Positions 23,318-35,494 of a stretch of 64,000 nucleotides of DNA are shown one piece after another; the stretch's first letter is position 1, and every line of letters starts with the position of its first letter. The stretch is from Blasia pusilla. Taxonomy: Eukaryota > Marchantiophyta > Marchantiopsida > Blasiales. The notes below the pieces were generated by a model that was not told where the DNA came from, did no database searches, and saw only the letters and a program-made list of their open reading frames with translations. The stretch spans positions 35,278,001-35,342,000 of the forward strand of contig CM114273.1 in the NCBI GenBank assembly GCA_050084515.1. The letters run 5' to 3'. Both the position numbers and the translations under genes were made by a program.

Positions 23318-24960
23318 TTATTTAGTCTCCTTATTCATGCACGGTGCATTTGGATTTAATGGTCCACATGGACCATGTATCATGCAATTACCTATCGTAG
23401 AATAAAGCCTCGGATGAATGTTAGAGTTTGGGATTTCAGCTGATATTATAGCATCATAATCAGAAGTAGTTTGTGGTTTATCCTCATGAGCTAGAATTAT
23501 CAAAATATGGACATATGGAAGACCTCTCATTTGGAATTCCACAACATGAATGCATCCAACAACCCGGCCTAATATATGCTTCTTGATGATAAGTCGTAAT
23601 AACTCCCTCTTCTTTTTTTGAAAAACTCTTACAACTAAATCCAGTCGGTCTGCCGTAGTTTGACGAGGTAACAATGTTGTTGTAATCTCCTCTCACTAAG
23701 GGTTGCATGTCATGGTCAAAAAGTAACCGAGTTTTCCCAAGTGTCTCACAATGGCCATTGCCTCTTGATATAGTTGATGTATATGACGTGGACCCCCACT
23801 AAAGGAAGAGGGTAATACAATACGCCTCCCAAATCTTGTGCTATCACCATCATGTCGATGTATGGCATCCTTTCCACCTTGATCTAATTTAGCTCTTAAC
23901 TCATTTTGATTCAGGAAAATCCAACATAAATACTGCATCTCGACAGTTTCATAAACGTCAACCATATCTTCTTGAGTAAGTCGACCAAATCGAAGTACTC
24001 GGTCATCATCTTCAGCTCCAATCCATGTTTGAAGTAAAAATTAGGCGAAATGTAAGGCAGTAACACATTTTGTTCTTGTTTCCTCAAGAATCTTACAATG
24101 AACTCCATTCTCATCCGTAGACTCATTCAAGAGTTCCATATTCCCATCAACTTGGAAGTTTCTAATTGGTATTCCAGGTTGCCAACTTGCTTCACTGCAC
24201 ATAAATATCAAAATGAAATGCAATGGAATATACGCCTCATCTAGGTCCGATATACGATGTACACCTCCTCCTCGTACAAAAATATCACGACAATCAACGA
24301 ATTCAGTCCCATCACGTGGAAAAATAGTTGCAATCTCACAAGTACTTGGTAAGTTATAACTTTTTGCATCAAGACCCTTCTTACTTGCCTTCAAGATTAT
24401 CCGCATATTAAGACCGTTTTCTTGATCTGAAGCACGATGAAACATCTTGCCATAGGGATTGCATGAATGCAACATATCCTGTAGCCCTCTCAGGTTGAAG
24501 ATCATGAGACATAACCCTTTCTCGGTTCTCCAATTCATTTTCAGTATCATGAATGTATATTTGAGCAAATTGGGGACGATTTCCTAAATCAGGATGTAGT
24601 GATCCAATGGAATGATAGATCCCACCTTGAATCCTGAAGTGGCCAATACCACCAACTTGCTCATTCACCTGCACTCCACTAGATGCTAGTTGAAATGCAC
24701 AATTATAAGCTTGAGCATGAGTAAGAAAGTGAACACTTTGAGGCCCAACACCTGTCATCAATGACTCCAAAAATGGAGGAGACTTCTTCAAGAGGGGCAA
24801 ATGTACTTTCCCATGCTCACAACACATCCCAAAAGGTGAGTTGGGAAACCTTCTACTCTTCACCTTTTCACAAATCCAATGCAGAGCATGACATGAAGGA
24901 CATAATTTTGTCATATAGCCAAGAGTATGACGACCACTGATACGATTCAAAATCCTTTGT
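23318..24960 (-). pseudogene. Helitron-like N domain (Rep) fragment
   Basis: Minus-strand frames encode the N-terminal replication part of a Helitron protein. They include CCEHGKVHLPLL (about 24810), FRIQGGIYHSIGSLHP (about 24630), and LQDMLHSCNPYGKMF (about 24470). They also include LPSSFSGGPRHIHQLYQEAM with LTMTCNP (23810-23696), and EFQMRGLPYVHILIIL with GNCMIHGPCGP and PCMNKE (23535-23320). The 'rolling-circle' HUH-type HILI signature region is recognisable. Three frames are needed to read it, so it carries frameshifts. It is continued by the blocks below 14.7 kb on the same strand. Confidence 0.88.
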
Positions 24961-25421
24961 AGTCGTAGCTTTCTTACATCACTTTCTTAGAAGTTGGGCA
25001 TGCGAGCAAGATTTAGCGACTTGTTGAATTTAGAAACTCTATGAACATTAGACGCATGAATGATTGTAGGTACATTTGGCATAGTACCAATCTCCCTTTA
25101 TAGGAATGCCATCGTCCATTACTTCATTTGATGGTATAGGCGGTTGAAATATTTCAAATGTGTTGAAGTAGAAGCATGTGCTCTACTCATAGAAAGGGTA
25201 GAATCGTTCCGAATACATATTTGTCGTACGCATACACATCCCTACACAACCTACATCGCTGTCACCGAACACACACAGAAACACGATCCCATGCTAACTC
25301 ATGGCATCCAAACAACGAGACAAGAAGTACCAAAATATCTCCAATAAAAAAAAAGATCCAATCTCTCTCACAACACCATAGTTCTCTCATGTGTGCACTC
25401 TCACATGTCTCTCCCAATGTC

Positions 25422-25653
25422 AAACCAAACCCACTCTCCTAATGAGATGCTTGGGTTACACACACAAGGCAAACAAGACCATAGTTCCACCGCCTCATGC
25501 CAAGAGGTTCAACAAAAAGAGAATGAGCTCTCAAGCTCTTTCTCCTTGAGGTATATCCCTCCCCTCTCCCAAGCTCTCTCCATGGTAACCTATGCTCCCA
25601 ATTCACCTCCTTGGCTCTTGACCTGATGTAGGAGGTCAAGAGCCAAGGAGGTG
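25422..25653. repeat. Dispersed repeat, copy 1, ending in a 21-bp perfect hairpin
   Basis: From AAACCAAACCC (25422) to the hairpin, this sequence closely matches 55742-55970. It contains an AGGTATATCCCTCCCCTC tract. At its end CACCTCCTTGGCTCTTGACCT (25604-25624) is followed after 8 bases by its exact reverse complement (25633-25653). It lies just downstream (minus strand) of the copia remnant and may be part of that element's 3' LTR; this is inference. Confidence 0.8.
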
Positions 25654-25739
25654 GACATTTTAAAATGCATTGTGGACATCCATTTGGAGTAAGGGCCAAT
25701 CATGTATGACAACCAAGCAAAAAATCAAGTAAATGGTAT

Positions 25740-27395
25740 TATCTTTGGCAATGGATGCAAAAGTCTCATCTTTTTCAATTCCATGTCGTTATTTGAAGCC
25801 CTTTGCTAACAATATTGCCTTTTGCCATGATAGAGTTCCATATCCATTGTATTTGCATTCATACACCCATTTTGTAGAAATGAGCTCTTTCCAAGGGAGA
25901 ATTTTACGAGCTCCCATATCTCATTTTTAATAATCGCTAAGTATTCTTCAAGCATGGCCTTGAACCATTTTGGGTCATTTTTTGCTCCTTCATAGTTTCT
26001 TGGCCCATTTTCAGCTGTGGAGATTTGACCATTGGTGATGAATGGAAGAACCACATGATAGTTCTTACAAAGGAAAGGGGATGGCCCTCTTTCTTTGAAT
26101 GGTCAAATCACCCATGGAGGTGGTACTTGACGCACATGTATCTCTTTATATGTGGCAGTTCAATTATATATTGTGAAGAGACTTGTTTCTTTGAAACTCA
26201 ACATTGGAGAATTTGAGTCATCAATATCTTCATAATCCCATGTAACTAGAATTGGTGTATCGGTTGGTATGTCGATGTTGTATCTCCATATCTAACGACG
26301 AAGCACCTTTGTGACTTATCATCAAGCTTTCACCTTCAAGCATCAAGTACGTGGCTAGAAGCAATGCTACCAAAGGTTCACATTTGTTGAAAATTTGGTC
26401 CTTTTTGTGTGAGTGCTTCTTGTAGGATCATTCATGACAAAGATTGTGTTGGGAATTTTTAACATAAAAAGAGTGGAGTTTATGGCTTTTTCGATAAAAA
26501 GTTAGAAGCATTTTTTCCCTTGAGCTTGCATCATGCCATCTAAGCTACTATTCTCTCTCCATTGTGACGCCCCTTACTATTGGTGGCACAAGAAAAAAAT
26601 CCCCATATATTGTGATCAGTCATCTACAATTAGCATAAAAGACTTGCTCCTCCATTTGAGAGGAACTTGACTTAGGCCTCCTAGGTCCATGTAGACCATT
26701 CTTGATGGTATAGCGGACTTGGAAGATGTGGCCTTAGGAAAGTGATGGCAAGCTTGCAAGTTTAACATTTGTCAAGTTTTCCATATAGAGGTAGAAGTCT
26801 GACCACTATGTCTTCTTTTTGCTTTCAAGCTTTCAACATTCACATGATCATACCTCTTATGCCAAGTGGTCAAAGAGTCATAAACTCCTAGTATTTGCAA
26901 CATTGGTGTTGCCACAAGCTTGAAAAGTATTCTAGCTAGCCCTTTCTCCTTATGCAATGACAACATGAGTATGAGTGTTAATAATCTTGCAACCACTTTT
27001 AGTTAAATCCACTTCCATGCCCCCATTTATGTGATTTTACCAATGGAGACAAAGTTGTGTTTTAGCCGAGGGATGTTCCAAACATCATAGATGGTTGTGG
27101 TAGCTCCATTTGGCAAGGAGATCCTCATAGTCCCTTCATCCTCTCTCTTCTTCTAGCAGCAAGGAGCAAGATTTAGTGTATGAGAGATATTTTTCCTCAT
27201 TGCAAGGACATTGATGAAGTTTCAATGCAAATCTAGCATGATGTTCAAGGGGCATATTCAAGGTTACACATGAACAAAGTTCACGTTTGTACGGCCCTTG
27301 GTTCATCCTATTTGCACCTGGACTTGCCCCACCCACAATTTAGACCCGGGCTGAGCCAACCTGCACCCAAGTCCAACTACCCATCGTCCATTGTG
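25740..27395 (-). pseudogene. Ty1/copia retrotransposon remnant
   Basis: Minus-strand pieces occur in copia order. A protease-proximal segment with VWNIPRLKHNFVSIGK (about 27080) is followed by the GAG-pre-integrase motif TTWHKRYDHVNVESLK (about 26850). Then come an integrase-like segment with MVYMDLGGL and SFMLIVDD (about 26690-26610) and the start of the reverse transcriptase domain, PRNYEGAKNDPKWFKAMLEE with NEIWELV (26000-25920). Large parts of RT, RNase H and gag are missing, and stops and frameshifts are frequent. It abuts the truncated left LTR of the gypsy element near 27.40 kb. Confidence 0.8.
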
Positions 27396-27403
27396 TAGCC
27401 CAA

Positions 27404-28380
27404 ATCAAAATCTCGGCGCGCCACCAAGCCTCTCGGAGTTTGGCTCCAGCTCTACCCACTCACACTCTCTGATTTCTGATCACAAGGGCTCAATTCTCCG
27501 CATTGGGAGCAATCCAGGGAAGCACACTCAGATCTCAGCCAGCCAACCTGATTTTGGCAGCGCTTCCGCGTGACTCACTTGTAGGCTGAACCAAGGAACT
27601 TCCAGCTCTATCTCAAAGACCAAGACACTCTAATCAAACTGACCTTGAGCTTATACCAAAATGCTCTAGCTGCAAACACCCATCCAGGAATCTTGCCCAA
27701 ACTCGCGTGAACCTACTTGCCCTGAACACACGTTACACTCCACCTCTCGAGACTCATCTTGAAGCCTTCAGATCGCGCTTCTTTCTGATTTCACAACAAC
27801 CCTGCGTCTTCTAGCCTAGACCCTGATCGCTCTGATTCTCATCTCACTGCTTGCAACCCCGTCAGTGGAAGCATCTGCTTCTCAACTTTCCAACGCAATC
27901 AAGAACTCCAAAAAACGCCGTGTGTTTCAACCCTTGTATCGCAATTATACCAAACTTGACTCTTGTCGGGTTCCGAGACTGCCGTGGCAGTTTGACTCCC
28001 TCACGCCCCGCGACTAGGACGTACTCCCATACCCAAACTCACGTCCGGATCCGAGTATGCCTGGTACTCCCGACAGTCCACCTGCCCTTGGCTCCTCTCA
28101 CTTTGCCTTCACAATTTTGGCTACCACGACGCGCTTTGGGGCGCCGACACCCTAGGCAGCGGTTTTGGCGGCCGCCCCAATTAGCACCGCGCCAACTCTC
28201 TTTGGCACGCCCCTGACTCTCAACTAGCATGGATGCAACCTAGACCTTTGCGCATGGATGACTCTGAGTGGTGTTTTTCTTGGTGATCTCATCATAGCCC
28301 GATTCAAGGAAACAATGGTGATCGACGATACCTGGTGGCCGCGTGCTTGGGTTGGTGGGTTCAGAATATACTCTGCGACA
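27404..28380 (-). repeat. Gypsy LTR (3' LTR), outer end truncated
   Basis: Alignable with 33570-34560 from CTCGGCGCGCCACC to the shared inner end GCGACA at 28380. The outermost ~95 bases present in the other LTR are missing; homology stops at the copia remnant. Confidence 0.92.
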
Positions 28381-28393
28381 CTCTCCCCAACAA
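28381..28393 (-). promoter_or_regulatory. Polypurine tract of the gypsy element
   Basis: On the minus strand TTGTTGGGGAGAG directly precedes the LTR start TGTCGCAG. This is the position and composition expected for the plus-strand primer of an LTR element. Confidence 0.65.
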
Positions 28394-29046
28394 GTAAAAG
28401 ATCTCCACCTTGAGATTTTAAGATCCACCATTACACCACCTGCAATCACCACATTGTTTGGGAGCGAGTCTGCGTCCATGATGGGGGGCGTCCCATAACC
28501 TGCCCGTCATCAGGGAGCAACTCCGTCCTCCTAGTTGCGCTCACAAGCGCAGGTTAGTAAGGCCTGGGCCTTCACCACCAACCTCTGGCTCAAGCAGGAA
28601 TCAAGTCATCAGGCCTGGTTACCTTCTTGATCCGTGGTGCTCCTTTGATCAGGAGTCTTGGTCATCCGAGGCTGGTTACTCGCGACAACGGCACTTATCT
28701 CCTTCTAACGTCAAGGTCGAATCGTCATTCAAACCAGCCAACCTTCACCTATCTAGGACATGGCTTCCCATGAAATTCTTCTGGGTCCCTAAGTTCTGAG
28801 ACGTAGGTGCGTGATCAGTGGGTGACAGAATGGCTCGTATACAGGCATGTCTACAGCTATGTGAGGTCAAGCTGATCAGGCCACCCCATTGCACTGGTCA
28901 TCAACACCCTGATTTCCCGCACCACCCGCCTCCACCAACCACGGTCCGAACCTCATTAGCGTACAACGTTGGTCTGCCGCGCTCTTGGACTCAATCTCTT
29001 ATGGTCCAATTACGCTTGGTTTCTAACCATCGTTTGAGTGGACTAC
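28394..29046. other. Untranslated region between chromodomain stop and 3' LTR
   Basis: No domain recognised. It is an internal non-coding part of the gypsy element. Confidence 0.6.
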
Positions 29047-30740
29047 TCATTTGATGCTAAGGAGCGCCTTCAGCGGTTCCCAAGTAGCCTCCGCTCCCAC
29101 CGGAGCGGCCCATCGGCATAGAAACTCTCGTTGAAACCGACCTTCACGATCCGTGACCACACGCTCCTTGAGTATCTCCTCCACTTGCATACCCTCCAAT
29201 TCTGGTAATGCCTCCAAAATAGGGTGCCACTTTTGTTCTCAAGCCGAGAACCGGTCAAAATCATCCACAAACTCTTTTAACAAGGAAACATGGAAGACCG
29301 GATGATAACTTTTCATAGTGGCAGGAAATTGCAACTCATACGCCACTTTGGTGACTCGCCTCAAAACAATGTAAGGTCCCGCCCAGCGGGGTACCAACTT
29401 CGCACATAGCCCATGGGGAGACAAAAATTCTTTGTTTTCAACTAAACCTTGTCGCCGACCTGATACTCAACGTCTCTTCTATGTTGGTTGGCTTGTTTGG
29501 TGTACCGCCTCTGAGCGCGCATCATGTTAGCTTTGGCGAGATCCAACACAAATCCATTCACATTAAAAAAACTCACCAACTTCGAGCTTGGCTGGCGCTC
29601 TGGGTCCCTCTTCCTCATTCCACATGGACAAGGCTAAGGGTGTTAGCGGTGGGTGGCGGCCTTGATAGACCACCTCAAATGGAGCTAATCCTATGGCTGG
29701 AGTTATAGGCAAACTCTAGCAAAGTTAGATGGTTCACCCAATTTGTTTGATTGCCAACAATATAGTTGCATAAGCCTTGTTCCAGAGGCTTGCGCAATTC
29801 ACACGTTCGGTTTGGCCGTCCGTTTGCGGATGATAGGCGGTGCTAAACTTAAGATTAGTTCCTAGGCACGTGAATAGTTGCGTCCAAAATTCAGAGGTGA
29901 ACCTTTCATCTTGGTCACTCACAATGTCTCTTGGGAGTCCATGCAACCGAAACACATGCGTCAGGAATAAGTCAGAGGTACGCGCGGCGGTTATGGTTTC
30001 CTTGCAAGGTACAAAGTGAGCTTGCTTGCTGAACCGATCGCACACTACCCAAATTGTGTCACAACCATCAATCATGGGGAGTCCAACCACAAAATCCATG
30101 CTGAATGACTCCCAAATGCTTTCGGAATGGGCAGCGGGTGAAGTAATCCTGCTGGTTTTCTATAATCTGCTCTATGTTGTTGACATGCAACACATGAAGA
30201 TACAAAATTGCTCACGTCTGAACTTAGCGTGGGCCACCAGAATTTTCTTCTAACGCACTCTAGGATCCGCTCTCTACCTCCATGGGCAGCAAGCTCATAG
30301 TCATGACATTCTACCAAAATCTGCGTTCTAAGCTCGCCGACCGGCACATATACGCGGTCTTGTTTAAACAGCCAAAGCCTCTCGTGACACTCTAACTTTT
30401 TGGCCTTGCTGTCCCCGGGCGCTAGTAGCTGCCACTCAATGGCTTGTTGATCTCCCTCGGTGGCGCTGCAAATCCGATCGAGTAGGTATTGTTCCACAGG
30501 CTGCGATACCAGCAGTTTAACTTTGCGGCTCAAGGCGTCAGCGGGAACATGTTCCTTGCCTTTCTTGTAGCGCCATATTACATGAAACCGCGAGAGTTCT
30601 AGATGCCAACAAACTTGTTTCAGGGAAATTCGCGGCTGGGTTTGGAAGTAGGTGTTGGAAATGTTATCAGTAACAATAGTGACTTGGCTCGGCAATAAGT
30701 AATGTTGCCATCGCTTCAAGCAATAGATAACCGCATACAT
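29047..30740 (-). pseudogene. Gypsy RNase H end, integrase and chromodomain
   Basis: The minus-strand frame 30740-30072 begins in the RNase H tail (KGKEHVPADALSRK) and continues into the integrase zinc finger: HDYELAAHGGRERI, then VRRKFWWP and CVACQQ (HHCC). After a frame change, 30099-29734 carries the catalytic core, with CDRFSKQAHF, SDQDERFTS (second Asp) and HPQTDGQTERVN (Glu). Next comes the GPY/F-like module, KLVPRWAGPYIVLRR with YHPVFHVSLLK (29395-29290). In a third frame (about 29212-29050, stop TGA 29047-29049) lies a chromodomain, VEEILKERVV...FLCRWAA...EATWEPL. Chromodomains of such elements bind modified histones and bias integration into heterochromatin. Confidence 0.9.
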
Positions 30741-30758
30741 CTCCTTCTCATGGGTGGC

Positions 30759-31700
30759 CTAGCGAACCTCTACTTTGCTGAGTTTGTGTGATTCATAGGC
30801 AATGGGATGGCCGTTTTGCATCAACACTCCACCAATCGCCAAGTTTGACGCGTCCGTGTGAATCTCGAAAGGTTCACCTAACTTGGGCAAAGCCAACACA
30901 GGTTCAGTGCTAAGGACCTGTTTCAATTGGAGAAATGCCCGGTCCAGTTCAGGCGTCCAGTAGAGCGCCGCATTCTTCTTGGTGAGTTCGTGGAGTGGGC
31001 CCACTATTTTGGAAAACATACTAACATGTTAACAAAAATAAGTTGCTAAACCTAGAAACGACCACAACTCAGGCACGTTTCAGGGTTGGGGCCACTCAAT
31101 CGGCGTTCAAATCTTGGCGTGATTCAGATGAATGCCGTCCTGATCTATGAGACACTCTAAAAATATCACATTCTGCTGTCCGAAAGAACACTTGCTCTTC
31201 TTGACATAGAGTTTATCCTTTCGAAGTTTTCTCATAACCTCTTTGACATCCAAGAGGTATTGCACCCAGGTTGGGGAGAACACTATGATATCGTCCAAGT
31301 AGACAATCACACATACATCCAAAAAATCCCCAAACACGTCGTTCATGAGTGTGCAAAACGTGGAGGGGGCGTTGGTTAAGCCAAAGGATAAGACCACATC
31401 TCATAAAGACCATAACAAGTTCTAATCGCGGTCTTGAACTCATCTCCTTCAGCGAAACGAATCTGATGGTAGCCCGATCTGAGATCGAGTTTCGTGAAGA
31501 ACCTCCCTATGGCGAGCCTATCCATAGTCTCATCCATCAGCGGGAGTGGATAGCGATTCTTGACAATCACCTTGTTAAGAGCGCGATAATTACCACACAT
31601 CCGAAGTGTCCCATCCTTCTTTGCCCTAAATAGGATGTGATTCTTGTTCAACAGATCATTCAGCTGGGCTTTGAGTTCTTCCATCTTGGTGCATGTCATG
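30759..31700 (-). pseudogene. Gypsy reverse transcriptase and RNase H
   Basis: On the minus strand, 31699-31376 gives the RT fingers/palm start ([34 protein letters not shown]). After a frameshift near 31380, 31397-31107 gives [10 protein letters not shown] and the catalytic YLDDIIVFS. After stops, 31019-30759 gives the thumb and RNase H start (FEIHTDASNLAIGGVLMQ). The enzyme would have copied element RNA into DNA; here at least one frameshift and several stops make it inactive. Confidence 0.93.
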
Positions 31701-33440
31701 CGCTGACCTCACCCCATGCTAGGGATATCCGCGCCCGGTTGAATCTTGATCTTGTGATCAAGCGCGCGCCTAGGTGGCAGTTTAGGCGGGAGTTCTTTGG
31801 GCATTAAATCAGCGTATCACTCTAGCAAGGCCTGCATATCAGGATGAATCGGGGCGTCTTTCGGTTTTAAGTGAGGGCATTTGGGTTCTGTAGGGGCTTG
31901 TGACAGCTAAACCGTCCAAGCCTCATCAGCAATTTTTAACAATTTGTCAAACTGACGCGTAGAGCAAACCTGGTGGATTACTCGCGCTTCACTGAATTGC
32001 AGTGCCATGGCTTCGGGATCCTCCATGGTTTTAGGCACCCTCAGCAAGGGAACTTGTTCCCATTGTCCAAATCTATCGTAAAGGGACAAAAATCCCTCTT
32101 GGACATTAGCTATGGCTTTGAATTCCTGCAACCAATTCCAAGAGAGAATTCCCATGAATGATTCCGATAAATCCATCAACAAGAATTTTGATCTGCGCTC
32201 AATGTTTCCTATATGGTTCTTGTGTCGCCGATGGCGTCTTGCTGATCCAGTTCACCTGCAAGCTCGCCATCAACAAAGAATAGAGCAGCGTTTGGGCATT
32301 CCTTCACAAAATGTCCCACTTGGCCGCACCAAAAACACTGACGCGCATCAGACACAATAGGCGTCACCAAAGATCTGCCCGGCACCGCTGCCAAATTCGC
32401 CTGCGTTCCAGATCTGGTTGGCACGCCTGTGTTTCAGGGCTACGTTTGGGCAGCCCGGTTTAGAACTGACCCCACCAATGAACCTCCAGATCTAGCTCGC
32501 GGTGGCAAGGCACCAGATCTCTGCGCTGTAGTGTTGAATTTCCTGCAGGGTCCCGGCCGTCCGCGGCCTTGAATCTGGCGGCTCACTTTGCCAATTCTCC
32601 ATCGTCTAGCCGGTTTGAACTCGCGTGTTGCTGGTCTAGTTGTCTCCGGACCAGCGTGCTCTTGCCGTGCGAAGTCCACATTCTCCAACTTCTTAAACAC
32701 AGCTTCCAGCTGCAACTCATCCCCCCACTCTTCCACCTTCATGGCGTAGAAGTGTTGTAATCCTGCGATGAACCGATAGCACCTCTCTTCCACATTCGTC
32801 ATTCCCGCTAGAGTCGCAAGGTGACCAAATTCAAATATGTAATCCCAAATACTGCCGGTCTGACGTAAAGACTCCAGCGCCTTGCGTCTAAGCATATATT
32901 CATTGGTGGGCACTAGTCATGCCCTCATCAACTGCTTCAGCTCCTCCTAGGTGCTAATGGGCGGCTTCACGCTCGCGCTCAACCCGCGACGAGCCACTTC
33001 TCCTAAGCAGGAACATGTGTACGTGAACGACCTTGCCTAAGCAAAACTCTGTAGATACAATGACATAGCCAATTCCCACGACTCAAATAAACTTAGGTCC
33101 CGCTCTGCATTGTAGACAGGCGGTTCCGCCGGCTTTGGCCACCACAACCCGCGTCTCTCACCTTGAACGTGTGCGCCATGGCGCTCTACCGCCAATACTG
33201 AATGGGGAGGGGAATTGGGCAGCTCCCTATCTGCACGGCCCGTAGGTTCAGCAGCTGCAACAGGTTCTTTAGGCGGCGTTGCCGCCTCACTCACATTGTT
33301 GAACATGGCTTGGCGCAACTGATCAAGCTCCCTCGCGTTCTTTGAGTCTCATTTCGAGGGCTTCTCTTTGAGCTTCCGCTTGCACTAGTTGTTGTTCCAT
33401 CTCTGAACTCGATCCACAAAATCGTGTGTGCACCATTGAC
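31701..33440 (-). pseudogene. Gypsy gag, zinc knuckle and protease region
   Basis: The minus strand from MVHTRFCGSS (about 33437) runs through a Glu/Gln-rich coiled-coil-like segment (EMEQQLVQAEAQREALEMRL). The following frame has SLFESWELAMSLYLQSFA. The main gag domain is RRKALESLRQTGSIWDYIFE with MTNVEERCYRFIAGL (32895-32740). The CCHC zinc knuckle CFWCGQVGHFVKEC is at about 32338-32297. Downstream, SESFMGILSWNWLQEF and VPLLRV (32160-32030) correspond to the end of the protease-like region; the DTG/DSG triad is not seen. Frames change at least three times. Confidence 0.85.
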
Positions 33441-33461
33441 CTTCTCAGGTCCAGATCTGGT

Positions 33462-33473
33462 GCTCTGATACCA
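33462..33473 (-). promoter_or_regulatory. Primer-binding site (initiator-Met tRNA type)
   Basis: Minus-strand TGGTATCAGAGC is complementary to the 3' end of plant initiator-Met tRNA. It lies two bases after the LTR end TCA, the standard priming site for minus-strand DNA synthesis. Confidence 0.92.
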
Positions 33474-33475
33474 AG

Positions 33476-34560
33476 TGACGCCAAGAATTTCTTTGCTTTT
33501 TTTCCCAAGCTACAAACCTGCAATCACCAAGCAACACCACAAGCACAACTACAAGATGCAACACTTCACTCAAAATCGTGGCGCGCCACCAAACCTCTCG
33601 GAGTTTGGCTCCGGCTCTACCCACACACACTCTCTGATTTCTTGTCACAAGGTATCAATTATCCGCATTAGGAGAAATCCAGGGAAGCATACTCAGATCT
33701 CAACCAGCCAACCTGATTTTGGCAGCACTTTCGCATGGCTCACTTCTAGGCTGAACCAGGGAACTTCTAGCTCTATCTCAAAGACCAAGACACTCTAATC
33801 AAACTGACCTTGAGCTGATACCAAACTGCTCTAGCTGCAAACACCCATCCAAGAATCCTGCCCAAGCTGCACGAACCTACTTGCCCTGAACACGCGTTAC
33901 ACTCCACCTCTCGAGACTCATCTTGAAGCCTTCAAGTCACGCTTCTTTCTGATTTCACAACACCCCTGCATCTTCCAGCCTAGACCCTGATCGCTCTGAT
34001 TCTGATCTCACTACTCTCAACCCCACAATGGAAGTGCCTGCTTCCCAGCTTTCCAACGCAATCAAGAACTCTGAAAATGCCGCCCGTTTCAACCCCCGTA
34101 TCGCACTTATACTGAACTCAACTCCTGCCGGGTTCCGAGACTACCACGGCGGTTCGGTTCCTTCACGCCCCGCGACTAGGACGTACTCCCATACCTGAAC
34201 TCGCATCCGAATCCAAGTACGCCTGGTACTCCAGATGGTCCACTTGCCCTTGGCTCCTCTCACTCTGCCTTCACGATTCTGGCTACCACGACGCGCTTTT
34301 GGGCGCCGACACCCTGGGCGGCAGTTTTGGCGGCGCCCGATTAGCACCGCGCCAACTCTGATTGGCACGCCACTGACTCAACTAGTACGGATGCAACCTA
34401 GACCTTGTACAACTTCAACCTAGACCTTTGCGCATGGCTGACTCTGAGTGGTGTTTTTCCTGGTGATCTCGTCATAGCCCGATTCAAGGAAACAATGGTG
34501 ATCGGCGGTACCTGGTGGCGGCGTGCTTGGGTTCGCGGGTTCAGAATATACTCCGCGACA
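33476..34560 (-). repeat. Gypsy LTR (5' LTR), complete
   Basis: On the plus strand it runs from TGACGCC to GCGACA (minus strand TGTCG...CGTCA). Relative to the other LTR it carries a 22-bp duplication around CAACCTAGACC (about 34395-34430). Confidence 0.92.
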
Positions 34561-35494
34561 TATGAACCTCCACTAGATCATCTTTTAGTTGTTGGACTAC
34601 ACTTTGATGTGCTCCATCCATAAGCTTGGCCATTAAGTTATTACTCTAGTAATGCTAGAGTACTAACTCTTGTTAGTAAGCCCTAATCCCCGAACGGATG
34701 CAAGAGTTTTCCGTGTCTCCTGTTCTACCTTCCTCCATTTACAACATCAAACAATTAATGAAAGTACAATGTTGTTGCATCCGTTCAGCTTATGGGACTC
34801 ATCTTATGGGCTTAATGCATGTCTCTTTCACCTTTTCATCTCTAGGGAAGTCATGTGACTTATCTCGAATAGGAACAGCAAAACGACTGCTATATTCACT
34901 CGGAGACACGTCTTATGCATGTCTGAGTTCTAATGGGGTGCTCCCAATGTTCATCGGTAACGCTATGGTTACGTGCTCTCCGGAAATCTGATGGATGGGT
35001 TGATTCACTAACGATGGTGGATTGGTTGATTCACTAACAAGGGAATATTTGAAAAGCAGGCTGAATTATTCAGTTCACACAAGGAAACGGATGCAATCCT
35101 AAGCGCGCACGAAGTTTGCACCCAACGAGACAAGACGCGTTAAGTGACGGATGTTCGCAACAGAAAAGCTCCACTAACGGTTCCAGAACTTGATGATGTA
35201 CAAAACCAGCTGATATTACAGGATTTGTGATGACATTGCAATCGTTAGACAACCCACTGAGCCTCCTTACCAGCTGTACTTATGTTGAGGATCCCTAGAA
35301 CTTAGCAGCTGGTGGACATGGTTTTCAAATTTTGAAAAGCACTCGTCATGATTCATGACTGTAAACCTCTTGCATCACACGTCAGCTGCTCCCGTTTTAA
35401 AATCTAGCCAGTTCTAAAGCGAGCTAGCAGTACTACTCTTCTATGGAGGCACTGCTCTTCTCCTTCATTGACCTGAGAATATCAACTGAATGGT
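34561..35494. other. Spacer between gypsy LTR and PDI-like gene
   Basis: No recognisable gene. It probably contains the 3' UTR of the minus-strand PDI-like gene above 35494; no AATAAA on the minus strand was singled out. Confidence 0.4.

Larger units (their letters stand above)
27404..34560 (-). mobile_element. Ty3/gypsy LTR retrotransposon (chromovirus type), degenerate
   Basis: Two related LTRs in direct orientation (27404-28380 and 33476-34560) enclose gag, protease, RT, RNase H, integrase and chromodomain sequences, all read on the minus strand. A primer-binding site complementary to initiator-Met tRNA lies next to the right (5') LTR, and a purine-rich tract lies next to the left (3') LTR. 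Domain order PR-RT-RH-INT-chromodomain is that of Ty3/gypsy chromoviruses. Frames are broken in several places and the LTRs differ (9 mismatches in the last ~140 bases by eye), so the insertion is old. No target-site duplication is visible because the left LTR is truncated. Confidence 0.93.
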
